Below, one piece after another: positions 39,220 through 49,099 of a DNA stretch of 64,000 bases. The position numbers and the translations under genes are program-made. The stretch covers positions 8,060,001 to 8,124,000 of the forward strand of contig CP053154.1 of NCBI GenBank assembly GCA_014607495.2, written 5' to 3'. The stretch's first letter is position 1. Each line of letters starts with the position of its first letter. The notes under the pieces are model-generated. The model searched no databases and was not told where the DNA came from. It was given only the letters and a program-made list of their open reading frames with translations. Source of the stretch: Carposina sasakii (Eukaryota > Arthropoda > Insecta > Lepidoptera > Carposinidae).

Positions 39220-39470
39220 TACAGGGTCTAACAAAAAGGGTATGTTAAGCGAAAGGCTACGTAAATAGCCTACTGTAGAGAACCTATCAAATTTGAGACT
39301 CGAAATCACATGTTTATTTTTCAAGATTGTATGAAAGATATTTAAAAATTCTTCATACTATCGGGAAAAATAAACATGTGATTTCGAGTCTCAAATTTGT
39401 GGATAGGTCCTCTACAGTGGGCTATTTACGTAGCTTTTCGCTTTACATACCCTTCTTGTTACATCCTGTA
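39220..39470. mobile_element. MITE, family B, copy 2
   Basis: TA-CAGGGTCTAACAAAAAGGGT to CCCTTCTTGTTACATCCTG-TA, with the same interior as 37231-37507 and a smaller central loop. Confidence 0.9.
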
Positions 39471-40045
39471 TAGCGTTAGATTTCAAACAAGTTACTTATT
39501 TGGACTTAACATGCCACCTAGTGAATCCCAACATATACACTTGATAAGTGTCATAAAGAGTATATTTAAACCAAACAAGTTGGATAGTAGCATCAATCTA
39601 CCTCATAATTGAAACAACGAAGGACATTTATTTAAATAATTAGGTTGTGTGATAGATCTCATAAAGATTTTATTTAATTCAATCAACTAGAATATTTTAT
39701 TGAAACATGTAACACTGCTGATTTATACAATATTTTGATCAATTCAATAAAGTTACAATGATTAGGTTAACTAAGTTGTTTGTAAGATCAATCATGTAAC
39801 ATGATAAACCCTTCCTCCTTATCATTGTCATAGTCAATGCTAACAAGTAGGACATGGTTAACTTAATCATATACTTAGCCATTTCAAACAAGTGGTTTGT
39901 TGAATTAACAATATTTCTTGATTGATTTTCAATCAAATTGGCCTAGTAGCAGCAATCAATTTACTTTATGCGAACGTATATAAACAAGTACCTTGTTTAA
40001 ATTTAACAAAATTTTGATTAATTTGATCACTTTTTTTTTTCAGTG

Positions 40046-40135
40046 CGTTTTTGCCATCCAGTCACTACCAACCGTCCTTTTTAAGTCATCGGTCCATCTG
40101 GCCGGAGGGCGCCCAACGCTACGCTTGCTGAGTGT
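40046..40135 (-). repeat. RTE LINE fragment, right of the CACTG insertion
   Basis: Minus-strand reading gives TLSKRSVGRPPARWTDDLKR, then TVGSDWMAKT. This aligns with SVGRPPARWTDDL...GWMQA in the intact copy at 53059-53538 and joins directly to the fragment at 31405-31488. Similarity fades beyond 40135. Confidence 0.8.
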
Positions 40136-40729
40136 TTCAATAGTTTACGAGTAAAACCTTTAAAGAGAGATTTGATATGTAACTCCAGCGGCAGCCTATT
40201 CCTTAGTAAACTGACAATGAGAAATCTTGCAGAGGAGAAATATTTTTGGCAAAATTCCCTTTTAGAGGTTACCTGGTCGTCTGATGGAAAGAACAATATT
40301 TGGAGGTGACGCATTCGGCAGACTTCCAGATGCGTCACGAAAGTGCTGTCAATGACCCAATGGTATAAGATTCCATGATGAATTCTCACATATTTGATAT
40401 AATTTGCCATTGACGTCCAGTTTCGTAGTCGTAACTAAATTTTTTTACCTACGAAATACGACGATGCAACTTAAATAATTTTTAAAATCATGTACTTATA
40501 ATCGTCTTCTAACTAATGTTGTAGTATATATAGTATACCTATTGACTATATAAAACCGTCAAGTCAGTTCAAAATATCGAGAGACAAGCAGTCTCCGAAA
40601 AACTTTACAGTATTCGTTTAAAATAGACATGATGTCGATAACACTAACGGTGTCACTCTACCTATACATAAGTACAAATTCAATATGCAGATTCAATTAT
40701 GCTTTATAAATGTTTGGCTTTATGTTAAA
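40136..40729. other. Non-coding stretch
   Basis: A minus-strand 109-codon ORF (40081-40410) overlaps the LINE fragment in the wrong frame and shows no domain; I treat it as chance. Nothing else is recognised. Confidence 0.45.
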
Positions 40730-40972
40730 CTAGTGGACGCCCGCGACTTCGTCGGCGTGGACTGTAAAAAAAAAACAAATTGTCGAATTTATGCGGGATA
40801 AAAATATTTATCCGGGATAAAAAGTAGCCTATGTGTTAATCCAGAGTGTCAGTTAACTCCATACCAAATTTTATCAAAATCGCTCCAGCCGTTTTTACCT
40901 GAAAGAGTAACAAACATCCATCCATCCATACTTACAAACTTTCGCGTTTATACTCGTAATATTAGTAAGATA
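40730..40972 (+). repeat. GGACGCCCGCGACT dispersed repeat, short-tail form
   Basis: Head CTAGTGGACGCCCGCGACTT, (CATC)n run, and end TACTCGTAATATTAGTAAGAT with a small internal insertion. Confidence 0.85.
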
Positions 40973-43900
40973 CTCGTATTAGTAAGATCTATTTCGGTTA
41001 ATATTTTGCTAAACCCAACCAATAAAGCTCAGTTCTTCTTTCCCAATTCACAAACGAGGTCAAATAAAGCTCACAACAGAGTCTTCGGTTACCAAACCAG
41101 CGGCAGCATTTGTAATGGTATTCTCGGAAACGCCATAGTCCAGCCGGAGCCAGAAATAGCTGCAGGAATCCAACCTCAACTTTCACATTCATTCGTGTCG
41201 CAGGAAACACATTCCCGTTTTTAATTGTCCACAGTTTTTGAAGAAATTCTAAGTTTAACGATGCATTCGTTCTCTGCTGCATCGTCATTTAAGAAAGTAA
41301 AGTTTTTTGTAATAGTCTCGAATAAAAGAAATTTATTCGACCTGCCAAAATATCTAATGACAAATTAGCTAGAAATGTATCATCAAAGTAAATAATTGTT
41401 TTAGCGCATGAATAGCGGCTAAACATTGCGCGCCGATATTAATGAGGCTATCAAGATGCAAAAACAACAAGCCATTCTATTGCAGGAAACCATTGCGTAA
41501 AGCATTCTATTCTGGTACCTGTAACGGACAAAAATATCTGATTTCACTTGTTAATTTCACGTTATACTAATAAAATCTGCGCATAGCAACCGCTGCAGAC
41601 ATCCGTGAATAGAAGGATATATTTAGGCTTATGGTTCGTCTTCATGAGATGATATAATATTTTACAGTCGCAAGTTTTTAGTTAGTATTCGTATATCTGC
41701 ATACCCACGTGTAAATAGCTGAATTTTTAATTGATCATAATTAATTTCATATCAGGATGATTTAATTATAACGTAGTGTCAGTTTTTATTTTCAACTAGC
41801 TGGTTGACTATCACTTTATTTGTATGTTTGCCTACTTTACTGAGGGAACTAAGAATAACGGCTCTCAGTTATTATATTCAGGTGCCTAAAAGACGCATGG
41901 GTACTCTACATTTTAACATTAGGTATTTACAATTTACATTGGGTGCAAATATCACATGAAATAATATTGTAAAGTAGCCTGCTGGCCAAGTAGGTTATTA
42001 TTATAATGTGCTTCATGATATTTATGCGTCCTAGTAGCGTAACGTTTTTTTTTCAAAGCTTCTTGAATCGCAGATATATTTATTACCTACTCCAGTCTAA
42101 TGCTTTTTAATCTTCTGATGTCATGGATTTTGTAACTGTTATAACTTCCGAAATATGAGAGCAAAACAACATTTATTATTAGTTGCCTACTTATCTATGT
42201 ACGTTTAGAATACAAATGTCTACTATCTTGTCAGTATGTTTTACCTACCTAATATTTGCTGTTTAATAAGGTGTATTACAAAACATTGTCCTAGCCTAAA
42301 AATATTCACCTATCTACCTGAAGTTAGTAAGTCAAAACCATGAACTAAATTGCAATCAACCATGTCGTTTTGAAATATTTTAGGGACGACCTTTTCAATG
42401 CAATATCAGATAGTCTATATGCAGGATGAAGTTAATGCTGTCTCCATATCTTGATCAAAAGATATAGAAAGATAGCATCTAAATTATCGTTCAGGCTATC
42501 TGACCATTGAAAGTATCGGCTCTTAGTGGTAAAAAAATTTCTGAATAAATATCAATATCCGTCGAATCCAGGGGTCTGGCAAAAACTCTCTCATGCAGGT
42601 GATATTACAGAGTTTCAAAGCTAAACATCTAAAAGTAGTGTATGAAATTTTGATATGGCACGGTGCGTAGGCGTGGCTACCCACGGGTGAGTAATGCTTG
42701 GCCGAGTAGTTGCTGAGTAACCGCGAGCTCTGTTATTTTCGAGGCGACCCACGCGCCATGGAGATCCACCGCACCTGCGTCTTCGGCTGTAAACACCTGA
42801 ATGTTATGAATCCTACTTCGAATTACATAGTTGTTATAAAAGAACAAATATTTCTTTTGAATACCCACTTACGTAATTTTTCCTGGAATGCTTTTTAATG
42901 TTTACATTAGTATGATTCCAATCAATTTGATGTTTGTTTGATCAAATGAAATAAGAAACTCTCGTACCTAACATACTCGTAATTTTCTACCATGTCTTCG
43001 TTCATTGTGTTCAGCTTATTGAAATTCATGAAGAACATGGGTCTCCCCTAGTAGCCTTGTCTACGCGCAAACATTAAAAAGAAAAAGGAGTTTTGAAGGA
43101 AAAGGTTGCTACACGGCGACTCCCACCTTCATGACAAATTCAATATATAATCTGAGGTCGCGGGAAAAATATGCGAACTCACTCTCACAACATATTGTAA
43201 CTTTCTTATAATTATTTAAATATAAAGTACATAGTAAACATATATAAACGTTTTGTTAATTATTAACAAGCCTATTTGTGCAAAATATAACATGGAGCCA
43301 AGTTGCTGATCAAGGTAGAAGGTTTTACCGCAACTCATAAAATTAAACATTGTATAAAGGGATACCTACGATCGTGATATGGACAGGTTTGAATCCATGC
43401 CAGGAGAACCGAATGACATTTTTTAAACACTATTTCACGGTCATAAAATTAATGTCTCGCGTTATAAAGTAAATACAAAAATAGCGTTGTTGTTGGACTG
43501 AGCGGCTGAGACGTAGATGACGACCCGACGGGGTAAATAATGTGTTTATTTCATGAAAACCAGTTTAAAATTTATATTATACATTTTTAATATTTTTAAT
43601 TTTCCTGTTGAAAATACAATGCATAAATAAGCATAACCTACATTTTAGTCACACCAATTATCCTCAAAGAGGTTGGGCATAGGTGTGTAAATTACACACC
43701 TACTTTTTAACTGCACAAACCTACCACAATGTTGAGACTGGTAACGAATCCAATTATACTGATACTATTATTGTTATTCTAAACGTAGTCAGAACTTTCC
43801 AACCTACGGTCCGACCTCGAATATCGCGACCTAAGGTCATACTCTTCTCCCAATCATGCCATGCAGATTAATGACTAATATAATAATAAAAGACAAATTA

Positions 43901-45884
43901 ACTTTTTTTCCGATTGAATCGACAAAAAATCGTAATTGAAACGTTTGCTCAAATGGAAAGTCTTCATTTTCGCGCTCTGGTCAAATCATGTGATACTTAC
44001 CGCTATGTCAAAGTAAAAGGATGTTACACTGCTGTCAGGGCTCCCTTTTTTATTTATTTAACAATTTTGGCAATACCAATATGTTTATCATTTACCTGTC
44101 TAGGTATTTCCCAGTGTCTCTATATCCTGCTTATAGACCATTCTATCTATCTAAACTCTATCAACTCTAACCTAGATAGTAATTTTACATTTCCTCTGCA
44201 TTAAAGTTCTGTTCGAGAACCAGGAATAGAACAGAAAGTGATGATTTGTGTTGCATTTCCGTATGTGGATAAAGTTTCATTTCCTTTAACTTCTATCCAT
44301 ACTACTATGAGTTGTAATTTAGGAGAAATATTACCTACGTGTAAAGGGTAACTTAATATCAACGTCACTTTATATTTCAATTGTTACCAAGTCGAAAAAT
44401 GTATATCGAGATGGTTCCACTTGCAATTACGAGAACATCCAGCTTTGAATAGTTGCAACTTATATTGTAGGAGAAAATATGTTTACGTACCTATGTACCA
44501 TCTATGTACCAATGATATTATGTTATGACAGCATATGGTCAAATTGCATTACATGCACATATATGGTACTGGGTCGTGCCTGCGCCTCTAGTAAACAGTT
44601 CTAATATGGTAGACGCTGCCTTGAATATGCGTGTACAAAAGTTCAATTATTAAGGCTATCGATATGTACCATTATGTTATTAAAAGCAGCATTTGCCAGT
44701 TTCAAAACAATCTGTACTTAGAACCAAACATATCAAAGTACAAGACTTGTTATACCATATATAATATCGAGAAGTCAGTTTCTCATTGAAAGGAATGGCA
44801 ACAATATACGAGTAAATTGACTAAGCCAACACCAAAAAGTTATTTTAGAAGTAAATAAGTTATCTCTTGTTTACAAGGATACATGCAAATATATGGAGAG
44901 AATAAATTCTCCACCAAGTAAATCCTAATAAAGAGTAATTAAATTACCTATAGTTTTATCTCTTAGCTGTTTTAGTTAGGTAAAACCTAGGTAACAATGG
45001 GTGTATTTGTACCAAAGATGAAAGAAAGATAACATGTTAATACTGTCTATACTAAACGTTTATCTCAAAGCTTTATTATTCTTTTGTAATAACATTTTTA
45101 TGATGAAGATTTTTGCATAAAAGTTATTTATGTGAAAATATTAATAGACTGACAGGTGTGAGAGCGCTGGCAAGGTTCGCGGCTTACTCGTAGCTGCTAT
45201 ATTCTGACACGCTGCTGGACTACTCGTAATTGTAAATGTGACAATACGTAGGTGTACTGAAGAAACACGGCTAAACTTGGAAGATTACTGGCATTACCTA
45301 CGCACTAATGTGTTTCTTCTTTGTTTCTGTTTAAATATCAACTCATAGATGAAAATGACATTAAGATTTCACAGCAAATAAATTAAACTACATTTAAGAA
45401 ACATGCCCACCACCGGGCGAGCCCTCGATGGAAATTTGAACTTCCGAATAGTAACGCCTGATACAATCAAATATTTGATAGGAAATAATTCAATGTTATG
45501 ATGTAAATCTATCTAACGGTACTTTTTACATGCTACCATAGAGGAATATGTTGCTACTCTCTGATAATTATGTACAAAAGGGGAACATGTGAAAGCTCGG
45601 CCGTAAAATCTCCTCTTATAAGTTGGTATTAGTAATATAATATTGTGGTTATAGTCAACTGATCGCATAATCATGCGATTGTTTTTGTAGTATTACTTTC
45701 GTTAGCTTTTAGAGAACTACAACAAACAACAAAAAAGGGTGTCTGTTCTACACTGCTAATGTGATAATGTGTAATTTCCTAGTATAAACTATCTCCCTGT
45801 AAAATTTCATCCAGATCCCTTCAGCCGCACTTACAACCATTCATCAATGTCATAACTTATCGTTCTTTTCTATACCTACTTATT
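40973..45884. other. Long non-coding stretch, no gene supported
   Basis: No supported gene. 41000-41290 is moderately GC-rich with open frames on both strands. 42660-42800 is GC-rich and could be an exon on the minus strand (see findings). The remainder is AT-rich and looks unique. No RNA gene was seen. Confidence 0.45.
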
Positions 45885-46780
45885 AACCGACTTCAAAAAA
45901 GAGAGGTTATCAATTCGTCTGTATGTTTTTTTTTATATGTGTTACCTCAGAACTCCGTCATTTATGAACCGATTTAAATTTTTTTTATAGTTTCTTATGG
46001 TATGCTTCCAAGTTGGTCCCATATTCACCATGTCAGGATCTGATGATGGGATCTTGGAGGAATCGAGGGCAATCCTCAAATATTGTAGGCACATGTAGTC
46101 TGTTTTTATACTTTTACTGGGCGTTTTGATCACCTACATATAAAACATAACATCTGATGATGGAATCTCTAAGGAATCTAGGGATATCCTCAAATATAAA
46201 AGGCACGAGTAGTCCGTTTTTAGATTTATATAGAGAATTTTGGTCAGCTACACATAATAAAAAGGAAACGAGAGTCTGATGATGGAGCCGCCGAAAAACA
46301 GATAGTGGAACTTTTTAGTAACAAAATCCCCCTATGGCAGGGGGAGGCCTACGTCCAGTAGTGGACTGCAATAGGCTTATGAAGATGAAGATAATTGTGT
46401 TAAGTGGTGAAATTAGCGTGAAGCCGTGTCCGAAGTAAGATGGTTATAGAGGAAGAGGTAGACATGGGAATAACGAGATGACGGATAATAGGGATGAATG
46501 AAAGAAGAGTACCTACCTACATATTGCGCCGACCCCAAATGATTGGGAACAGGGCAGGAAGAAGGAGTGTAATTATATGTTGCTTATATTGTCAGACGTA
46601 AAGTTTCGAAGCCTACTCATTTCTTTCTTTTGTCATGTGGCCAATTTAATCATTTGCTGGCATATAAATCTGACAATATTATGCCTTCTAAACTTCGTAC
46701 ACGGCTTAACGCAATATATATTTGCCCTTTAGTAAAATTTTACTTTCGTAAGCTCGAGTTTTGGGAGGAAGTCGGTTTTT
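45885..46780. mobile_element. Dispersed element with AACCGACTTC ends
   Basis: It begins AACCGACTTCAAAAAAGAGA and ends GGAAGTCGGTTTTT, an inverted repeat of the start. The body includes CAGAACTCCGTCATTTATGA and two diverged copies of a TCTGATGATGG...TAGTC-GTTTTTA segment. This matches a common lepidopteran repeat of unsettled class as I remember it. An RTE tail (46336-46400) and a GCGCCGACCCCAAATGATTG segment are nested inside. Confidence 0.5.
46336..46400 (+). repeat. RTE LINE 3' tail fragment
   Basis: GGGGGAGGCCTACGTCCAGT and GTGGACTGCAATAGGCT, the nucleotide form of the RTE C-terminus (GEAYVQQWTAIG), followed by a degenerate GATGAAGATGA tail. Confidence 0.75.
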
Positions 46781-46884
46781 CGTTTAAAAAAATTTATATT
46801 ATACCTATGGGTGGTGGGTATTATTGTTTTATGTTAGTTATTAATATCCAAATGAATCAATGTTCATTATAAGTTCTGTCGCAT

Positions 46885-47330
46885 ATGGTTCGGATGTCGA
46901 GTCCATTGCCGATAGTTCTTGCCAAGTTTGTGATTCAGATGGTACAAGTTCCTTGGACATTTATGTTCAATGTAGCCCTATTTGAGATACTCGTATATTT
47001 ACAATTGCCATGTTCCGTGATCTATTTTGAATGTACTTGTTCTAAATTAAAACAAGATATACCTATCTAACAGATGTATGAGTAGGTAATGTGTTATTTT
47101 GGTGTATGATCTATTATTGTAAAAGTATCTAGACAAATATTAGTTCTACATCATTATAAAGACAAGTGTCTACTCTTATATTGAGAGTCACTATAACTTT
47201 TGAGTGACAAGTCTTTTGACACAAAACTAGGTATGTTGTATGGAACAGCTGATTTTTTTTCACTATTTGGGAGTTGGCCCCATAGTGAAAGTTGTTTCTT
47301 TTTACCTACTTAGTTTCGTGTCAAAAGCAA
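46885..47330. other. Non-coding stretch
   Basis: No exon or repeat terminus recognised. Confidence 0.4.
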
Positions 47331-47334
47331 ATCA

Positions 47335-47845
47335 CAAATGTCCGACCGTATTTCGGTCAAGGCGACCAATCTCTACGGAGATTGGCCAGGTACGCAGGAG
47401 ATATTATAGTGCACAAGTCTGTGCGCAAACACAGATGCACTCTCTATTCCGTTACTCTCATAGTCCGATGGGACGAAAAGCCGACACGACCGGCCCCCTT
47501 ATTACCTAACTAACAAAAGCAAAGCGATAGCGAAAATTGTTTAAAAATCGCTGATTGCTTGTGAAATTCGTATTAGGTACGTAAAATGAATTTCAAAGGA
47601 ACTTTGACATTTCAAGGCGAATATTGTACAATTTTCGCTATCGCTTTGCTTCGGCTTTGCTGTTGCTTTTACGTAATCAGGTGGCGGAGAGATTAGGCGC
47701 AGGACCAACGGTTTTACGTGCTCTCCGAGGGACGAGCTAAGTGACAATTTTGCAACATTAAAATCTGCACATGAAATAAATTCATTGACCTCCCGCTTGG
47801 AAGGTGCACGTCTTAACCACTGGGCTATCACCGCTTACCTAATAT
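47335..47845 (-). mobile_element. tRNA-headed SINE interrupted by a foldback MITE
   Basis: On the minus strand the head GGTAAGCGGTGATAGCCCAG resembles a tRNA A box. The body has CGGAGAGCACGTAAAACCGT and GGTCCTGCGCCTAATCTCTC. After an interruption it resumes with CCGGTCGTGTCGG, CCCATCGGACTATGAGAGTA, GCACAGACTTGTGCACTATA and ATATCTCCTGCGTACCTGGC. I recognise these words from a widespread noctuid-type SINE. The interrupting ~180 bp (about 47500-47683) has 23-bp perfect inverted repeats. Confidence 0.75.
47518..47650. repeat. Foldback repeat inside the SINE, 23-bp arms
   Basis: Arms 47518-47540 and 47628-47650 are exact inverted copies (contain AAAGCGATAGCGAAAATTGT). The right arm is followed by a second CTTTGCT-like word, so the outer ends are imperfect. 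Confidence 0.8.
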
Positions 47846-48290
47846 AATTAGTATACACAAACACGATAAAGTTGTCGGGCGCTAGTTTACCATAGATATG
47901 GTTTTAGCTATTGATTGATGATATAAGTTTGTATGATAATTTACATGTTGTAAAACATTACTTACCTACATAAATAGATAACTGAAATACTACAATCATA
48001 ATTTTTCATGTCCTTTTTGCATCATTATGCTGATTACTGGGAACTTCCATCGCCTATAGATCATCTAAAATAGACCAGCATACCGAATGAATTGTAGGGT
48101 CGCATAGGAATGAACATATCGTCAAGCACAATATTGGCATGCATAAAAAACAGGTGAAATTGTAAATTATTAAAATATAATAAATACTATAAAATGTACA
48201 ATAATGAAAGAAGAAATTTCTACAATGTCCGGACTTTAAAATACATAATATCGTGTTATCGTAAAAATCATTTACAACCTTTTCACATAT

Positions 48291-48322
48291 CGTCGGCCTA
48301 ATTCGTTAACCTGCTAAGTCCA
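48291..48322 (+). repeat. Left terminal inverted repeat of the 3852-bp transposon
   Basis: 32 bases, CGTCGGCCTAATTC then GTTAACCTGCTAAGTCCA. It differs from the inverted right end at three positions only. Confidence 0.9.
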
Positions 48323-48499
48323 TTTTTGAGCGAAATTTACATTTTATATCCGTTAAAAAGTTCAATTTAATATATACCGTATCATTTAAAGAATAAGAGC
48401 GATATTAGCCAAAAAAAGTGACAAATGCTATTCCCGAAAAACTGCTTTCTGATCACTAGTCAATCTCCACAACGTAAACCTGTTAAATCCTGTTCGGGC

Positions 48500-48609
48500 C
48501 TCAGTTTTGTACTGACAACGTTCCGAGACTCACGTGCCGTTAGCGATGCGTCAAGATTTATCGTGTCATAGTGAAATATGGATGGATCTAACAACTAATT
48601 ATAAACAAG
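48500..48609 (+). other. Predicted 5' leader exon of the transposase gene
   Basis: The consensus donor ACAAG|GTAAGT at 48610 pairs with the polypyrimidine acceptor TTTTTTTTTTTTTCAG ending at 49098. The start codon follows one base later. The exon has a seven-codon upstream ORF (ATG 48578 to TAA), so it is untranslated leader. The true 5' edge cannot be fixed. Confidence 0.6.
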
Positions 48610-48894
48610 GTAAGTTAAAATTGTTTTATTTGTAAGTTTTTTTTAAGTTTAGAGCCTAAATCTAATGTTTTTAGTCACATTCAACTCCTAACCTAAACAT
48701 TAGGGACTTAGCAGGTTTACTTACTATATTGTCGTATTTGAACACGGATTTAGCAGTTTATCAATTTAATGTTATTTATTAATCAACGGGTTAATTAAAT
48801 ATAATTTCGAAGATTCTGATGTGACTCATTAAATAAATTATTGAAAAAAATATTATTAGGTACTATTATTTTAATTTTCTTTTATAATTTATAT

Positions 48895-49079
48895 CTATTT
48901 TTCAAGATTACTAGCAATGTGGAACGCACTTGCTAGCATTCTTGTTAACCCCTAGTGCTAAGCTTAAGCTTGTATTACGAGTGGTTTCACGCCGATAGTG
49001 TAATGGGTAGGAATCGAACTCACGACTTCAAGATCGCAAGTCGGCTACCATATCCATTAGGCTATCACAGCTTACCTTG
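48895..49079 (-). mobile_element. tRNA-derived SINE in the transposase leader intron
   Basis: Minus-strand reading begins GGTAAGCTGTGATAGCC, with an A-box-like TAGCCTAATGG and a B-box-like GAGTTCGATTCC at normal tRNA spacing. It is a pol III SINE head, and I do not call it a tRNA because the acceptor stem does not pair and the body continues beyond. The left limit is approximate. It lies just before the splice acceptor at 49098. Confidence 0.6.
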
Positions 49080-49099
49080 TTTTACTTTTTTTTTTCAGA

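Larger units (their letters stand above)
31489..40045. mobile_element. Large CACTG-ended DNA element carrying a SAM-domain gene
   Basis: Left end CACTGAAAAAAATGG, right end CTTTTTTTTTTCAGTG. Flanking CG dinucleotides (31487-31488, 40046-40047) look like a 2-bp target duplication. The flanks are the two halves of one RTE LINE reading frame on the minus strand (...GSDWMAKT | DRAMWRTLGEAY...), so the whole 8.56 kb was inserted into it. Both subterminal regions hold repeated GTTACATGAT and AAGTTACTTGTT-like words and an AATTAACAATATTT...GATTGA segment. Clustered subterminal repeats with CACTG ends and a 2-3 bp duplication suggest the CACTA/EnSpm superfamily. No CACTA transposase is visible inside, so the element may be non-autonomous with a captured gene, or may have lost its transposase. 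Later insertions (Jockey-like LINE, MITEs) sit within it. Confidence 0.65.

Noticed and set aside
40081..40410. 109-aa minus-strand ORF
   Set aside because: It overlaps the RTE fragment in a different frame from the recognisable reverse transcriptase sequence and shows no motif.
42710..42898. Plus-strand 62-aa ORF
   Set aside because: No splice sites or recognisable features; the minus strand reads slightly better, and that is listed only as a weak finding.
49000..49079. A tRNA gene on the minus strand
   Set aside because: A-box and B-box-like words are present, but the acceptor and anticodon stems do not pair properly and the sequence continues as a repeat; a SINE head fits better.
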